A DNA stretch of 64,000 nt from UBA5859 sp041940025. GTDB taxonomy: Bacteria > Pseudomonadota > Gammaproteobacteria > UBA5859. The stretch spans positions 45,933 through 109,932 of the forward strand of contig JBGTSY010000008.1 in the NCBI GenBank assembly GCA_041940025.1, written 5' to 3'. The notes below the pieces were generated by a model. The model saw only the letters and a program-made list of their open reading frames with translations, was not told the origin of the DNA and did not search any database. Positions 36,461-45,918 of this stretch are shown here, one piece after another; position 1 is the stretch's first letter; each line of letters starts with the position of its first letter. Both the position numbers and the translations under genes were made by a program.

Positions 36461-37223
36461 TCAAGAGGTGCAACTGAACCGAGAAGATCGTGTGGCGGTG
36501 CTCACCATCCAGCGCCCGCCTGCCAATGCGATGAATTTGAGTGCGATGCAATCCCTACAGACTCATCTGAATACTCTTGCCGCAGATAGCACTGTTTGGA
36601 GTGTCCTGTTAACAGGTGCTGGAGAGAAGGGTTTTTGTGCTGGTTTTGATCTGAAAGACGGTGCCCAGGCAGCACAGATGAACCCATTAGCACAGCAGGT
36701 GTGTAATCAAATTGAAGCGATGCCTAAACCGGTCATTGCAGCCATTAATGGCTACGCCCTTGGTGGCGGGTGTGAGTTGGCCATCTCATGCCATTTTCGC
36801 TTTATGGTGAATAAAGAAAAAGCAGTGATAGGCTTGCCGGAAACCGATCTTGGCGTGATCCCGGTTTGGGGGGGCACTCAGCGTCTGCCTAGATTGATAG
36901 GCAGGGGACGGGCCCTGGATATGATGATCTTTTCAAAAAAGATGAGCGGTGAACAGGCGCTGCAAATTGGTCTGGTGGACAGGCTCTGCGATGCAGACAA
37001 GCTGTATATAGAGGCAATGGAGTATGCTCAAGCTATCGCCACCAGACCGCCCAAAGCGGTTTCCGCATTAATGAATGCGGTTCATATCGGTTTAGTCGAG
37101 GGAATGGAAGCAGGCTTAACGGCAGAATTAGAACAAGTGGCAGGCTTGTCCTCCAGCAAAGATGCGATGGAAGGCATCAATGCCTTCTTTCAGAAACGTC
37201 CGCCTCACTTTACGGGCGACTGA
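36453..37223 (+). CDS. Enoyl-CoA hydratase/isomerase family protein
   Basis: 256 residues of the crotonase fold, with oxyanion-hole segments GFCAGFDLKDG and AINGYALGGGCELA and a Glu in LPETDLGVIPVWGG. The ATG at 36453 overlaps the msrB stop (ATGAGTGA) and has AAAGG upstream; ATG 36444 is less likely. Only one of the two classical catalytic glutamates is clear, so hydratase versus isomerase or decarboxylase is undecided. Its end overlaps the convergent dsbB end by 19 bases. Confidence 0.88.
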   Translation: MSDQEVQLNREDRVAVLTIQRPPANAMNLSAMQSLQTHLNTLAADSTVWSVLLTGAGEKGFCAGFDLKDGAQAAQMNPLAQQVCNQIEAMPKPVIAAINGYALGGGCELAISCHFRFMVNKEKAVIGLPETDLGVIPVWGGTQRLPRLIGRGRALDMMIFSKKMSGEQALQIGLVDRLCDADKLYIEAMEYAQAIATRPPKAVSALMNAVHIGLVEGMEAGLTAELEQVAGLSSSKDAMEGINAFFQKRPPHFTGD

Positions 37224-37762
37224 GATCTGTGTTGGGTCCACAGATAGGCATATCCGGCAAATCCCCAAATGGACAAACCGATAAAAAACAGCAATGTCCA
37301 TTGGGGGATAGACAAAGATAGAAAGCGCCAGTCTATGGAGGCGCAGTTGCCCGATCCCAACAACATTGTTTTTAATGCCTGGGTGGCCGGGTAGGCTTCA
37401 AACAGAAAATAGAAGTCAGGACCGCAGGCAGGTACTTTTTCCGGCGGTAGCCCCTGGATCCAAATATGTCTAGCGGCGAGATAGATGCCAAAGCCGCAGG
37501 TGGCGATCAGGGCAAGTGGGTAATAAAGTTTGACTGGCGAGGAGGCTGAGGTGAAGCTGGAAAACAAAAACACCAGCGCCACTAAAGCGAAAGCAATGCG
37601 CTGGGCCATACAAAGGGGACAAGGTTCCAGGCCCTGGAAATATTCTAGGTAAAAGGCAAACAAGAGTAGTAACACACAGACTGCAAAGCCAACAATAGAA
37701 AATCTTCGTTGTGAGCTGAACCACCAGGTGAGCAGATGAATCAAAATACACCTCAAATTCAC
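37205..37762 (-). CDS. dsbB: Disulfide bond formation protein B
   Basis: 185 residues, four membrane helices. The first periplasmic cysteine pair is CPLC at 48-51; the second pair lies in the loop holding VPACGPD and GSGNCASID. It reoxidises DsbA and passes electrons to quinones. The start is GTG 37762 with no strong ribosome binding site; the N-terminus before the first helix is therefore uncertain. Confidence 0.92.
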   Translation of the reverse strand: MNLRCILIHLLTWWFSSQRRFSIVGFAVCVLLLLFAFYLEYFQGLEPCPLCMAQRIAFALVALVFLFSSFTSASSPVKLYYPLALIATCGFGIYLAARHIWIQGLPPEKVPACGPDFYFLFEAYPATQALKTMLLGSGNCASIDWRFLSLSIPQWTLLFFIGLSIWGFAGYAYLWTQHRSQSPVK

Positions 37763-37894
37763 ATCTTGATTAAGTACGTTAACGGCCTAACGTTCGACAC
37801 GCAACAGCAGCATCGCACTCAAAAGGTGCAATCTTCATGAAGCTTGTCTATGATCCGAACTAATGGTAAGTACCAATAGGATGGGGAACTATAC

Positions 37895-38233
37895 ATGAAA
37901 TTGATTACAGCAATTATTAAGCCTTTTAAATTAGATGATGTGCGTGAAGCATTGGCGGAGGTCGGTGTTAAGGGTGTGACGGTGACAGAGGTGAAAGGTT
38001 TTGGTCGACAAAAGGGGCACACCGAACTTTATCGTGGTGCTGAATATGTGGTGGATTTTCTCCCCAAAGTGAAAATTGAAGCTGCTGTGGACAGTGTGGA
38101 CGCCGAACGGGTGGTTGATGCAATTCGTAACGCGGCAAATACCGGAAAAATTGGTGATGGTAAGATTTTCTTGACCGATTTAGAGCAAGTTGTTCGGATT
38201 CGTACTGGTGAAACCGGGGTGGATGCTATATAA
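37895..38233 (+). CDS. glnB: Nitrogen regulatory protein PII
   Basis: 112 residues, the exact PII length. The T-loop GRQKGHTELYRGAEYVVDFLP contains the uridylylation site Tyr51, and the B and C loops (TGKIGDGKIF and RIRTGE) are intact. It senses ATP/ADP and 2-oxoglutarate and controls GlnD/GlnE/NtrB. It is not beside amtB; sequence is equally close to GlnB and to pseudomonad GlnK, so the symbol is a best guess. TGGTA-AG-TACCA at 37864-37875 is a small palindrome upstream. Confidence 0.93.
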   Translation: MKLITAIIKPFKLDDVREALAEVGVKGVTVTEVKGFGRQKGHTELYRGAEYVVDFLPKVKIEAAVDSVDAERVVDAIRNAANTGKIGDGKIFLTDLEQVVRIRTGETGVDAI

Positions 38234-38286
38234 AATCAATAAATTATAAGGATTATTTACAAATAATATAATAATGGGAAGGTCGC

Positions 38287-38760
38287 GTGTTAAAGTCCAT
38301 TAAACAATTTTTCGATGACAAGATATCTTTAGGCAAAGGTCAAGGTGACAACGATGATGAGCATCGAATGCAGCTTGCGACTGCTGCGCTTCTATTTGAA
38401 ATTTGCAAGGCCGACTACGATACCGCACAGATTGAAATAGATGCCGTGCAGCGGGCAGTCAAACAAACCTTTGCCTTATCTGATGAAGCCGCCACAGAGT
38501 TGGTGAAGTTAGCCGAGCAGGAGTTGTTAGATTCCACTTCTTATCACGGATTTACTTCTCTGATTAATCAAAACTTTTCACCTGATCAGAAAATTCAAGT
38601 TGTGGAAAATTTGTGGGTGGTGGCATTTGCCGATGGACAATTGGATAAATATGAAGAGCATTTAATCCGTCGCTTAGCGGATCTGATGCATGTTTCTCAT
38701 ACCCAATTTATTGCCGCCAAACATCGTGTTCAAGAGAATCTAGCGCAGGGCGATGCTTGA
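38287..38760 (+). CDS. TerB-like (tellurite-resistance family) protein
   Basis: A 157-residue all-helical soluble protein. The repeated patterns LATAALLFEICKADYD and VVENLWVVAFADGQLDKYEEHLIRRLADLM are the two halves of the TerB domain, with the acidic metal-binding residues of each half. No ter operon is present, so tellurite resistance should not be inferred. It follows glnB by 53 bases and is convergent with the MipA gene, ending 9 bases from it. Confidence 0.85.
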   Translation: MLKSIKQFFDDKISLGKGQGDNDDEHRMQLATAALLFEICKADYDTAQIEIDAVQRAVKQTFALSDEAATELVKLAEQELLDSTSYHGFTSLINQNFSPDQKIQVVENLWVVAFADGQLDKYEEHLIRRLADLMHVSHTQFIAAKHRVQENLAQGDA

Positions 38761-38768
38761 CGCTTCGG

Positions 38769-39638
38769 TTATCGAATGGGAATGGTTCTTTTTGATGACC
38801 AAATGTGCCAGGACACACCAAAACCGAAACTGAGGTTTTCAAGCTCCTCTACTAAGGGGCTCTCTTCGAATTCTGATCCTCTGATCGTATCCCATCGGAT
38901 AAAAATACCGTAAGCGATTGGATAGGTGGCGTTATATAGATTGACGATAATCCGTGAGCCACCATAACCGCTGTCCGTTTTAAATTGAGGACGAATGGGC
39001 GTGACATACTTCAGCGGCACGTTGTAAAAGTGCTCATAATATTCATTGTTCGCGTAAATCGGACCAAGGGAGAGTGAATAACCCCACTTAGTGGCGCGAA
39101 TGTCTTGGGCGCGATACTGAATATAGGGGGCAAAGATGCCACCTTGTGGGTGAACACCGTCTCTATCCACCACAAATTGTGCTCTCAGAGGGAGCTTGAT
39201 CCAAAATTCTCTGTCTTCTGTGACATGTTGCCAAGCGCGGACTTCGAGGGACGGGCCGGTTTCGGCCGTGGCTTCGAGGCGGCCCATATCTGCTCGTACC
39301 CCTCGATCCTCTCCGCTAATAGGAAGAGTGGCACCGAAACTGATATCGATTTGAGTATTTTTGTTGATTCTAAACTCGGTACGTAGCCCGTCATCGTCTA
39401 CTTTTAAGATCTCACCACGATAGTTAAAAAGTGGCCCCGGTGCTGCCCAAGTATTGTATTGGCCGCTGCCGCGATAATGAGGAATTCGGGTGGCCCCAAA
39501 TGCAGCCCCTGCATCCCATAGAGGCAATGGCTTTTCATGGGGGAATGCCGGTTGAACGACCATTAAAGCTAGCAGTGTTAAGAGCCAACCCAGTAGCTGC
39601 CGCCTGTACTCGCCGATGCACTTGATTTGATTTAGCAT
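38769..39638 (-). CDS. MipA/OmpV family outer-membrane protein
   Basis: 289 residues: signal peptide (about 1-33) then a 12-strand-type barrel. The N-terminal mature part (LWDAGAAFGATRIPHYRGS) and the later GYSLSLGPIYANNEYYEHFY and GYGGSRIIVNLY segments are typical of MipA/OmpV. Members scaffold murein enzymes or act as porins. Monocistronic. Confidence 0.88.
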   Translation of the reverse strand: MLNQIKCIGEYRRQLLGWLLTLLALMVVQPAFPHEKPLPLWDAGAAFGATRIPHYRGSGQYNTWAAPGPLFNYRGEILKVDDDGLRTEFRINKNTQIDISFGATLPISGEDRGVRADMGRLEATAETGPSLEVRAWQHVTEDREFWIKLPLRAQFVVDRDGVHPQGGIFAPYIQYRAQDIRATKWGYSLSLGPIYANNEYYEHFYNVPLKYVTPIRPQFKTDSGYGGSRIIVNLYNATYPIAYGIFIRWDTIRGSEFEESPLVEELENLSFGFGVSWHIWSSKRTIPIR

Positions 39639-39810
39639 TCGATTGTCACTGCCATTTTGCGTACACTAGTGGCAGGTGGTTTCCTACAAATTATGAAATG
39701 ATTAGATTGCCAAACATGAAGTTCGCAGTGGATACTAAGATGTGTTTGTAGGTCCAGATAACAATTCATGAAAATATATTGTACTGACAATTAGGATAGA
39801 GGGGAAACTC

Positions 39811-40854
39811 ATGAATACGGTCTCAAGTGGTGCTAGTTTAGGTAGCAAAGGGAGTGGTAAGTTGGGTAACAAAATAATTTCAAGCGCGGCGGTTGCCGCA
39901 TTATTGGTAGTGGCTCTTCTTTGGTATGGAATTATTTGGTTCTTTAGTGATGAACCGGATCAATTTAACGTGGTTAACCGAGCCCTTGAAGGAGCCGGTG
40001 CAATGGACGCTTCTGAATTGGCTCCAGGTTACGTGACCACTAACACGCTCATCGAAGTGAGTGAAACACTGTTGAACAAAAGAGGCGGATATATCTCCAA
40101 TGATATTCTTCCTCCCTTTGTGTTTATGGACAATATGCCGGCATGGGAATTTGGGGTATTGGTACAGATCCGGGATTTAGCGAAAGCATTCCGCAACGAC
40201 TTTGCTCGCTCACAATCACAATCCACAGAGAATCCTTCACTTGCGGAAGCGGAGCCCAAATTTAATTTCGATAATGACTCCTGGATTTTGCCTTCAAGTG
40301 AAGGGGAATACCAGCAAGGAATAGAAAATCTTATTAAGTATCAAAAAAAGTTAAGTACCAGTGATCCCAATGCGCAATTTTTTACCCGTGCGGATAATTT
40401 GGCTGCCTGGTTGTCCATTGTGCAGAAACGATTAGGTGGGATCTCTCAAGGATTGTCTGCCAGCGTGGGACAAGTTCGCATCAACACCGATTTGGCAGGC
40501 GATGCAGAGGCGAGTAGTTCTACCGAAGCCCCGAGATTAATAGTCGACAAAACAAGTTGGATGGAAATAGATAATCGATTCTATGAAGCGCGAGGACACG
40601 CTTGGGCTTTGATCCATTTTCTACGGGCAGTAGAAGCGGACTTTTCAGATGTATTACAAAAGAAAAATGCGTTAATTAGTTTACGCCAGATCATTCGTGA
40701 GCTTGAGGCGACGCAGCAATCCACTTGGAGTCCAATGGTGCTCAATGGTAGCGGTTATGGATTATTACCGAATTACTCCCTCATCCTGGCTAACTATATC
40801 AGTCGAGCCAATGCCGCCATTATTGATCTACAACGGTTATTGGAAGAAGGATAG
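39811..40854 (+). CDS. DUF2333 family membrane-anchored protein
   Basis: 347 residues with one N-terminal membrane helix (about 28-50) and a conserved periplasmic domain: EPDQFNVV, TNTLIEVSETLLNKRGGYISND and NMPAWEFGVL mark DUF2333. The function is unknown. ATG 39811 follows GAGGGGA. It is 78 bases upstream of cinA, same strand. Confidence 0.85.
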   Translation: MNTVSSGASLGSKGSGKLGNKIISSAAVAALLVVALLWYGIIWFFSDEPDQFNVVNRALEGAGAMDASELAPGYVTTNTLIEVSETLLNKRGGYISNDILPPFVFMDNMPAWEFGVLVQIRDLAKAFRNDFARSQSQSTENPSLAEAEPKFNFDNDSWILPSSEGEYQQGIENLIKYQKKLSTSDPNAQFFTRADNLAAWLSIVQKRLGGISQGLSASVGQVRINTDLAGDAEASSSTEAPRLIVDKTSWMEIDNRFYEARGHAWALIHFLRAVEADFSDVLQKKNALISLRQIIRELEATQQSTWSPMVLNGSGYGLLPNYSLILANYISRANAAIIDLQRLLEEG

Positions 40855-40932
40855 CAACCCACATCAACACGGGGGCGTATCGCTGCGCCCCCTATTTCCT
40901 TTCAGGATTAGATATATTGGTGATTTCTTTTC

Positions 40933-42204
40933 ATGCCGATAGCTGAAATCCTATCTCAAGGTAACGAGGTGATTACCGGCCAAATCACCGATACCAATGC
41001 ACCTTGGCTAGCCCAAAAGTTGACAGACCTTGGGTTTGACGTGTCTCGCCACACCACGGTTGGCGATCAGCTTCATTCTATTCAACGAGTGATTTCCCAA
41101 GCGGCGGAACGGGCCGATTTTGTGATTTGCAGTGGTGGCTTAGGCCCCACTAAAGATGATTTGACTGCCGAGGCGGCGGCCTTAGCGATGGGCACTGAGT
41201 TAGTCTTTGACAAGCAGGCGATGCAACAAATAGAAAAAATGTTTGCGCTATTTAATCGCCGTATGCCGAAGGTGAATGAAAAGCAAGCTTGGTTGCCAAA
41301 GGGATCCACCCGATTAGACAACTTTTGGGGTACGGCTCCGGGATTTGCGATGGAATTGAGTCAAGCCTGGTGTTGTTTTGTGCCTGGTGTGCCAAGAGAA
41401 ATGATGGCGATGTATGAAAATACCATTGAACCCGAGTTAAAGCAGAGATTCAGTATTGAAAAAGGCCGTCATTTTATCTTCCGCACTACCGGTATAGGGG
41501 AATCTGATCTGCAGGAGTTGCTACATGATCTGGTGCATGAACAGGTTGAGCTCGGGTTTCGAGCCAGTTTCCCGGAGGTTCAGGTAAAGCTTAAATTTCC
41601 TCCTCGATTTTCTGAACTTTCTATGGTGGCGGTGTTTAACAACTATCGGGAGCGGTTGGGTGATTTCGTTTTTTCCATCGAAGGATTGACGAAACCGAAT
41701 CAGGGTGGTGACATGGCAGAGGTCATCGGACGCCAGCTGAAGAAGCGAAATGCGAGTCTAGCGGTGGCTGAATCCTGTACGGGTGGCAGAGTGGCGGCCG
41801 CATTGACGGCGGTACCGGGATCCAGCAGTTGGCTGAAGGAGGGGGCTGTGACCTACTCAAATGAGTCAAAAATCAGACAATTAAAGGTGGATTCTGACAC
41901 TCTTAGTGAAGTGGGCGCTGTCTCAGCTGAAGTCGCCTGCCAAATGGCCCAGGGTATCAGAGAGGCCAGTGGTGCGGAGTTCGCCCTCGCCACAACTGGT
42001 ATTGCGGGTCCAGATGGCGGTTCAAAAGAGAAACCCGTGGGCACTGTATTTATTGCTTTAGCCGCAGACGATAATACATTTTATGAAGCCTTGAATCTCA
42101 TTGGTGACCGGCACCATATTCAAGCTTCTGCCACTATGGCTGCGCTCAACCTTCTTCGGCTCTATTTTTTGGATCATCCCATTGACGAAGAGATGGAAAA
42201 TTAA
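40933..42204 (+). CDS. cinA: CinA: molybdopterin-binding-like domain fused to NMN deamidase
   Basis: 423 residues, two domains. The MoaB/MogA-like N-terminal part (1-170) shows GNEVITGQITDTNAPWLAQ and SGGLGPTKDDLTAE; the C-terminal CinA domain (about 260-420) shows VAESCTGGRVAAALT and TTGIAGPDGGS, the PncC-type nicotinamide-nucleotide amidase. It recycles pyridine nucleotides. Often adjacent to recA; not here. Confidence 0.92.
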   Translation: MPIAEILSQGNEVITGQITDTNAPWLAQKLTDLGFDVSRHTTVGDQLHSIQRVISQAAERADFVICSGGLGPTKDDLTAEAAALAMGTELVFDKQAMQQIEKMFALFNRRMPKVNEKQAWLPKGSTRLDNFWGTAPGFAMELSQAWCCFVPGVPREMMAMYENTIEPELKQRFSIEKGRHFIFRTTGIGESDLQELLHDLVHEQVELGFRASFPEVQVKLKFPPRFSELSMVAVFNNYRERLGDFVFSIEGLTKPNQGGDMAEVIGRQLKKRNASLAVAESCTGGRVAAALTAVPGSSSWLKEGAVTYSNESKIRQLKVDSDTLSEVGAVSAEVACQMAQGIREASGAEFALATTGIAGPDGGSKEKPVGTVFIALAADDNTFYEALNLIGDRHHIQASATMAALNLLRLYFLDHPIDEEMEN

Positions 42205-42361
42205 TAGAAATCATAGAATTTCGACTAAAAATCGACCTCGGCCTAATTTTTTACCTCTATTTAGCGATTTTTACATTTAGCAATCAAGGTCTCGTTCAGG
42301 TTTACCGCTATAGACAATATAACAAAAAGTATGTTTTAGCTAACCGACTGAGAGAATAAGT

Positions 42362-43264
42362 GTGACAACAGCAGCAACGGTCGAGAAATCAAAGATGGAT
42401 CCAAAGCGTTTAGTTAAGCGGGTGGAAAATTTAATCTCCTTACCGGAGGTCTGCCTACGTATAAACGAAGTGATGTATAAGCCCAGCACCACGGCAGCGG
42501 ATTTAGGGGAAATTATTGCACTGGATCCCGCATTGACGACGCGGTTGTTAAAGATCGTGAATAGTGCTTTTTATAACTTTCCTTCCAAGATCAGTACTGT
42601 TTCTCACGCTATCACCATCATAGGTACGCGAGAATTACGAGATTTAGTTTTAGCCACTTCCGCAGTGGGGGCGTTTAAAAATATTCCCAATAAACTAGTA
42701 GATATGGAAGCGTTTTGGTACCACAGTGTTTTTTGTGGCATTGTTTGCAGAGTCTTAGCTACGGAAATTCGTCAAGCGGATGGCGAACGTCTATTTGTGG
42801 CTGGCTTATTACACGATATCGGTAAATTGATCATATACCATCAGTTGCCAGAAGAGTCGCAACAGATCCTTGAATATAGCGAAGGCAATGATGTAAAAAT
42901 GTTAGAAAAAGAGTTAGAGCTTCTCGGGTTTAATCACGCAGATGTGGGACGGGAGCTGATGAGTCAATGGGGATTGCCAGAACGATTCTGCGAAGTAGTG
43001 GGCAGTTATTATAGCCCTCTAGAATGCCAAGACTATATAACAGATGCCTGTGTCGTACATGTGGCGAATGACATGGCAATGGCGATAGAATCTGGTACGA
43101 ATGTAGAACAACAGGCAGCAGAATATGCCCCTGGGTTTGATCCCAACGCGTGGCGCAAGCTGGAATTGTCTAAAGATCGAATTGAGCCTATTATGATCGA
43201 GTTTTGCCTCAAAGCGTTTGAGGTTTCGGAAATCATCTCTCCCGGCTCCACGCTGATTTATTGA
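42362..43264 (+). CDS. HDOD-domain signalling protein
   Basis: 300 residues. The HDOD domain covers about residues 20-215: LPEVCLRINEVM, LDPALTTRLLKIVNSAFY, ISTVSHAITIIG and a LLHDIGKLI segment where the HD pair is retained. HDOD proteins are regulatory relatives of HD phosphohydrolases. No other domain is attached. The start is GTG 42362. A strong terminator follows. Confidence 0.88.
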   Translation: MTTAATVEKSKMDPKRLVKRVENLISLPEVCLRINEVMYKPSTTAADLGEIIALDPALTTRLLKIVNSAFYNFPSKISTVSHAITIIGTRELRDLVLATSAVGAFKNIPNKLVDMEAFWYHSVFCGIVCRVLATEIRQADGERLFVAGLLHDIGKLIIYHQLPEESQQILEYSEGNDVKMLEKELELLGFNHADVGRELMSQWGLPERFCEVVGSYYSPLECQDYITDACVVHVANDMAMAIESGTNVEQQAAEYAPGFDPNAWRKLELSKDRIEPIMIEFCLKAFEVSEIISPGSTLIY

Positions 43265-43284
43265 AGCCAAATAATTTGAGAATA

Positions 43285-43312
43285 AAAAGCCCGGCGTAGG
43301 TGCCGGGCTTTT
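43285..43312. terminator. Bidirectional terminator
   Basis: AAAAGCCCGGC and GCCGGGCTTTT form an 11-bp perfect stem with a 6-base loop between two convergent genes. Confidence 0.95.
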
Positions 43313-43332
43313 GATTAGAACTAGGATAGTGT

Positions 43333-43572
43333 TTATGAGCCGATACGTAGTTGAGAGGTAAAGGGCATTAGAAATTGGTTCTGCTTCACAAATTCCATAA
43401 AATCGAAAAACAGTTGGGGTTTTACCTTGACTGTCTGTTCTGACCAACGGGCCAGTAATGACTCAAGCTGTTTCTCACTGTGAACATGGCGCAAATTGAG
43501 ATTAAACCGGTCAAAGGTTTCACACTCCTTGGTAGTAAATCGCACAATTTCACTATTTACTAGTCTTAACAT
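43333..43572 (-). CDS. Small protein of unknown function (79 aa)
   Basis: The ATG at 43572 is preceded by AGAGGA seven bases upstream and the gene ends at a shared strong terminator, which argues that it is real. The protein is soluble, with a possible beta N-terminus (LRLVNSEIVRFTT) and helical middle rich in Glu/Gln. I do not recognise a family. Confidence 0.65.
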   Translation of the reverse strand: MLRLVNSEIVRFTTKECETFDRFNLNLRHVHSEKQLESLLARWSEQTVKVKPQLFFDFMEFVKQNQFLMPFTSQLRIGS

Positions 43573-43878
43573 TGCCGAGTCCTCTTAACAAAATAGGCGT
43601 ATTTGATAATTAGACATTTGACGCCTATCTATCATTAAAAGTCGGCATATTTCCACCGGTTCTTAAGCTTTTCCTAATTGATTGTTCTGTTTGTGCTGAT
43701 TGAGTTTCTAAAATCATTGGCTTAGGAAGCAGATGCACGTCGAAACTTTCATATCTGTTCACTTATGAAATTAACCGACTGAGCGATAAATAGAATAGGG
43801 TAAAAGCAAACGGACACGGACAAATCTCAATCACTGAACCTGTGAGCGTACATGCTCACTGGAGATCAGCTTTAAATT
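43573..43878. promoter_or_regulatory. Divergent intergenic region with a hairpin before the coiled-coil gene
   Basis: No gene seen. GTGAGC-GTACAT-GCTCAC at 43842-43859 can form a hairpin (7 bp with one G-T pair) ending 19 bases before the ATG at 43879, a position where it could affect translation. No promoter was assigned. Confidence 0.45.
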
Positions 43879-45876
43879 ATGGACGCAACAAACCAGGTCA
43901 CTTTTAGTCTCTACATTGTCATGGCTGCTGGACAGTTTCTGGTGGTGATGCTGTTTGCGTGGGGGATCCTGCTATACAAATATCGGAAACAGGCCCGCCA
44001 GAAGAGCCAGCCTCCAGAATCAGTGCAAAATGAGAAAACAGAACACTCTGATACTTTCTTAGAGCAGGAACTTCAAGCAACGCAAGAGTTTCTCCTTGTG
44101 ATCGAGAATGCAGATGATGTGGGTTCAGTGGAGCGAACAAAACTAAAACAGTCACTAGATTTTAGAATGCGTTATCTGCGCGCCGAGCAAGCAGCGTCAG
44201 CATTTTCATCTCAACATGACGACGCATATTGGGGGCAATTGGGTGAATTGCTTCAAGGTGCGCTAGTGGATTCGATGCCTGCGTCTATGGAAGAGGGTTC
44301 GATCACCACTGACACTCCAGTTGCGCAAAATGAAGCGCATGCGACTGGCGAAGCTGAGCGAGATCCATTAGAAGAATTGACGAATGAAGAAGAGCTGGCA
44401 GCAGCCTCAATGGCCGCTGCAGATGAAGATGTGAGTGAGTCAGAGATGCTGGCGGCAGCGGAATCTGAATTGGACGCAGCCCCGGCAGCAGAACCGGCGC
44501 AAGAAGAAATAGAGGTAACCAGCGAAAGTGAAACAACTCCAGATGAAGAGAACGCAGAAAATTCAACAAGCAGGGAAACTGAGCTCTTAGCGGAGCGCAA
44601 TGACGCACTCAAGCAAGTAATAGAAAATCAAGAACAGATCATAGGCGAACTTAAGAATGAGAAGCAAGAACTAGAAGATCAACTGTCCGATTTGAATGAG
44701 CAAAATGAGTTTTTCAAAACCCAACGTAAAAACTTACAAACACAGATTGAACGATTGCAATCTACCATGGACGAGCTCTACGAGACCATCAACGAGCAAA
44801 AGGAAACCATAACCAAGCTGCGTCAGTCCTCGGACAATACCGCAGCCATGATGAGTCAAATGGATACGGGCAGCGAAAAAGGCAACGAAGAGAAGAGTGC
44901 AGCTATCGAAAACATGCAGCTCTATACAAAGATGTTGGAGGACGATAATGATCGCCTGCGAGTCGAGCTTGAAACCTTAAAAGGACAAGTTAATACTGCG
45001 GCACAAAGTATTGCGGAAGATTCGGCTTCGGAAGAGCCAGACGCGCTGTTAGCTGAGGATCTCGAAGAAGAGGCTTTGATTTTCGATGAAGATCCTGACC
45101 AAGCTGCAGAAAATTCTTTGTCGGGCGAAGGAGAGCCACCAGTAGTAGAAACTGGACAGGAAGACTTGGCGCATCAATTAGCAACAACTCACTCAGCAAA
45201 TCTAGAAAGAGGTAGCGATACCATTGAAGTGAATATCGATTTGGAGTGCCAGACGCCTAATGAATCGGCTTATGCTGCTGCAGATGTTTTAGGCCAAATT
45301 GCCGGTGCCCAATTAACTGCATTGGACGAAATACGCACCCAGCCAGAATTTAGTGAGCAACAATGGTTGCATGGTGGTGTGCAAAGATTACTAGAAACCA
45401 TTACTCCAGTGGAAATGACCGCATCTGCGCTGGCTGAATTGGCAGAGAACCTGGCTAGTCAGAGCGTCAATAGACCAGATAAAGACGATTTTATGGTGCA
45501 GATTGATGATCTGTTGGAAAAACTTGAAGAAAAAGATCGCATGTTGGCCGATTCCAGCGTACAGGTGTTAGAGCAAGAAAAAGCGGCACTATCTGCTTTG
45601 TTGAACGAGTCCGCGCGAAGCAGCAGAGAAATGTTGCGTTGTATTCATTCATTGGAAGACGAGGTCATGAGTCTGAGGGAGAAAACCAATTCCGGCGTTT
45701 CTGATGCACCAAAAGCAGCGATGGAGACCATTGAGCCATTGACATTAGAGCCCAGCGGTGATCCATTAAAAGATTTGGTGGAAGAGGTGCAGTCCCAAAG
45801 TCTCAGAAATGATGTCGAGATCCTTGACTTGGATGAACCGCTGGCAGAGATGGATGAAATCCTAAAAGATCTCTGA
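43879..45876 (+). CDS. Acidic membrane-anchored coiled-coil protein
   Basis: 665 residues. One N-terminal helix (about 8-30, YIVMAAGQFLVVMLFAWGILLY) leads into a very acidic Glu/Ala-rich region (about 130-235) and a long coiled coil (about 232-390, EQIIGELKNEKQELEDQL). A folded C-terminal part (450-600) has NVDLEC-like and LLETITPVEMTASALAELAENLA stretches. I recognise no named family. It is only 42 bases from the O-antigen-ligase-like gene, so it may belong to the polysaccharide region as a membrane organiser. It resembles in layout the protein at 30263. Confidence 0.72.
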   Translation: MDATNQVTFSLYIVMAAGQFLVVMLFAWGILLYKYRKQARQKSQPPESVQNEKTEHSDTFLEQELQATQEFLLVIENADDVGSVERTKLKQSLDFRMRYLRAEQAASAFSSQHDDAYWGQLGELLQGALVDSMPASMEEGSITTDTPVAQNEAHATGEAERDPLEELTNEEELAAASMAAADEDVSESEMLAAAESELDAAPAAEPAQEEIEVTSESETTPDEENAENSTSRETELLAERNDALKQVIENQEQIIGELKNEKQELEDQLSDLNEQNEFFKTQRKNLQTQIERLQSTMDELYETINEQKETITKLRQSSDNTAAMMSQMDTGSEKGNEEKSAAIENMQLYTKMLEDDNDRLRVELETLKGQVNTAAQSIAEDSASEEPDALLAEDLEEEALIFDEDPDQAAENSLSGEGEPPVVETGQEDLAHQLATTHSANLERGSDTIEVNIDLECQTPNESAYAAADVLGQIAGAQLTALDEIRTQPEFSEQQWLHGGVQRLLETITPVEMTASALAELAENLASQSVNRPDKDDFMVQIDDLLEKLEEKDRMLADSSVQVLEQEKAALSALLNESARSSREMLRCIHSLEDEVMSLREKTNSGVSDAPKAAMETIEPLTLEPSGDPLKDLVEEVQSQSLRNDVEILDLDEPLAEMDEILKDL

Positions 45877-45918
45877 TTTGATTTAAAATCGTAGCTCCTG
45901 CGTCTTCGCTTGTGTAAT

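Noticed and set aside
38287..38760. Tellurite resistance function for the TerB-like gene
   Set aside because: No other ter genes are present; the TerB fold alone does not support that role.
42341..43783. Shared 12-base word TAACCGACTGAG upstream of the HDOD gene (42341) and the coiled-coil gene (43772)
   Set aside because: Two copies only, at different distances from the start codons; chance is not excluded.
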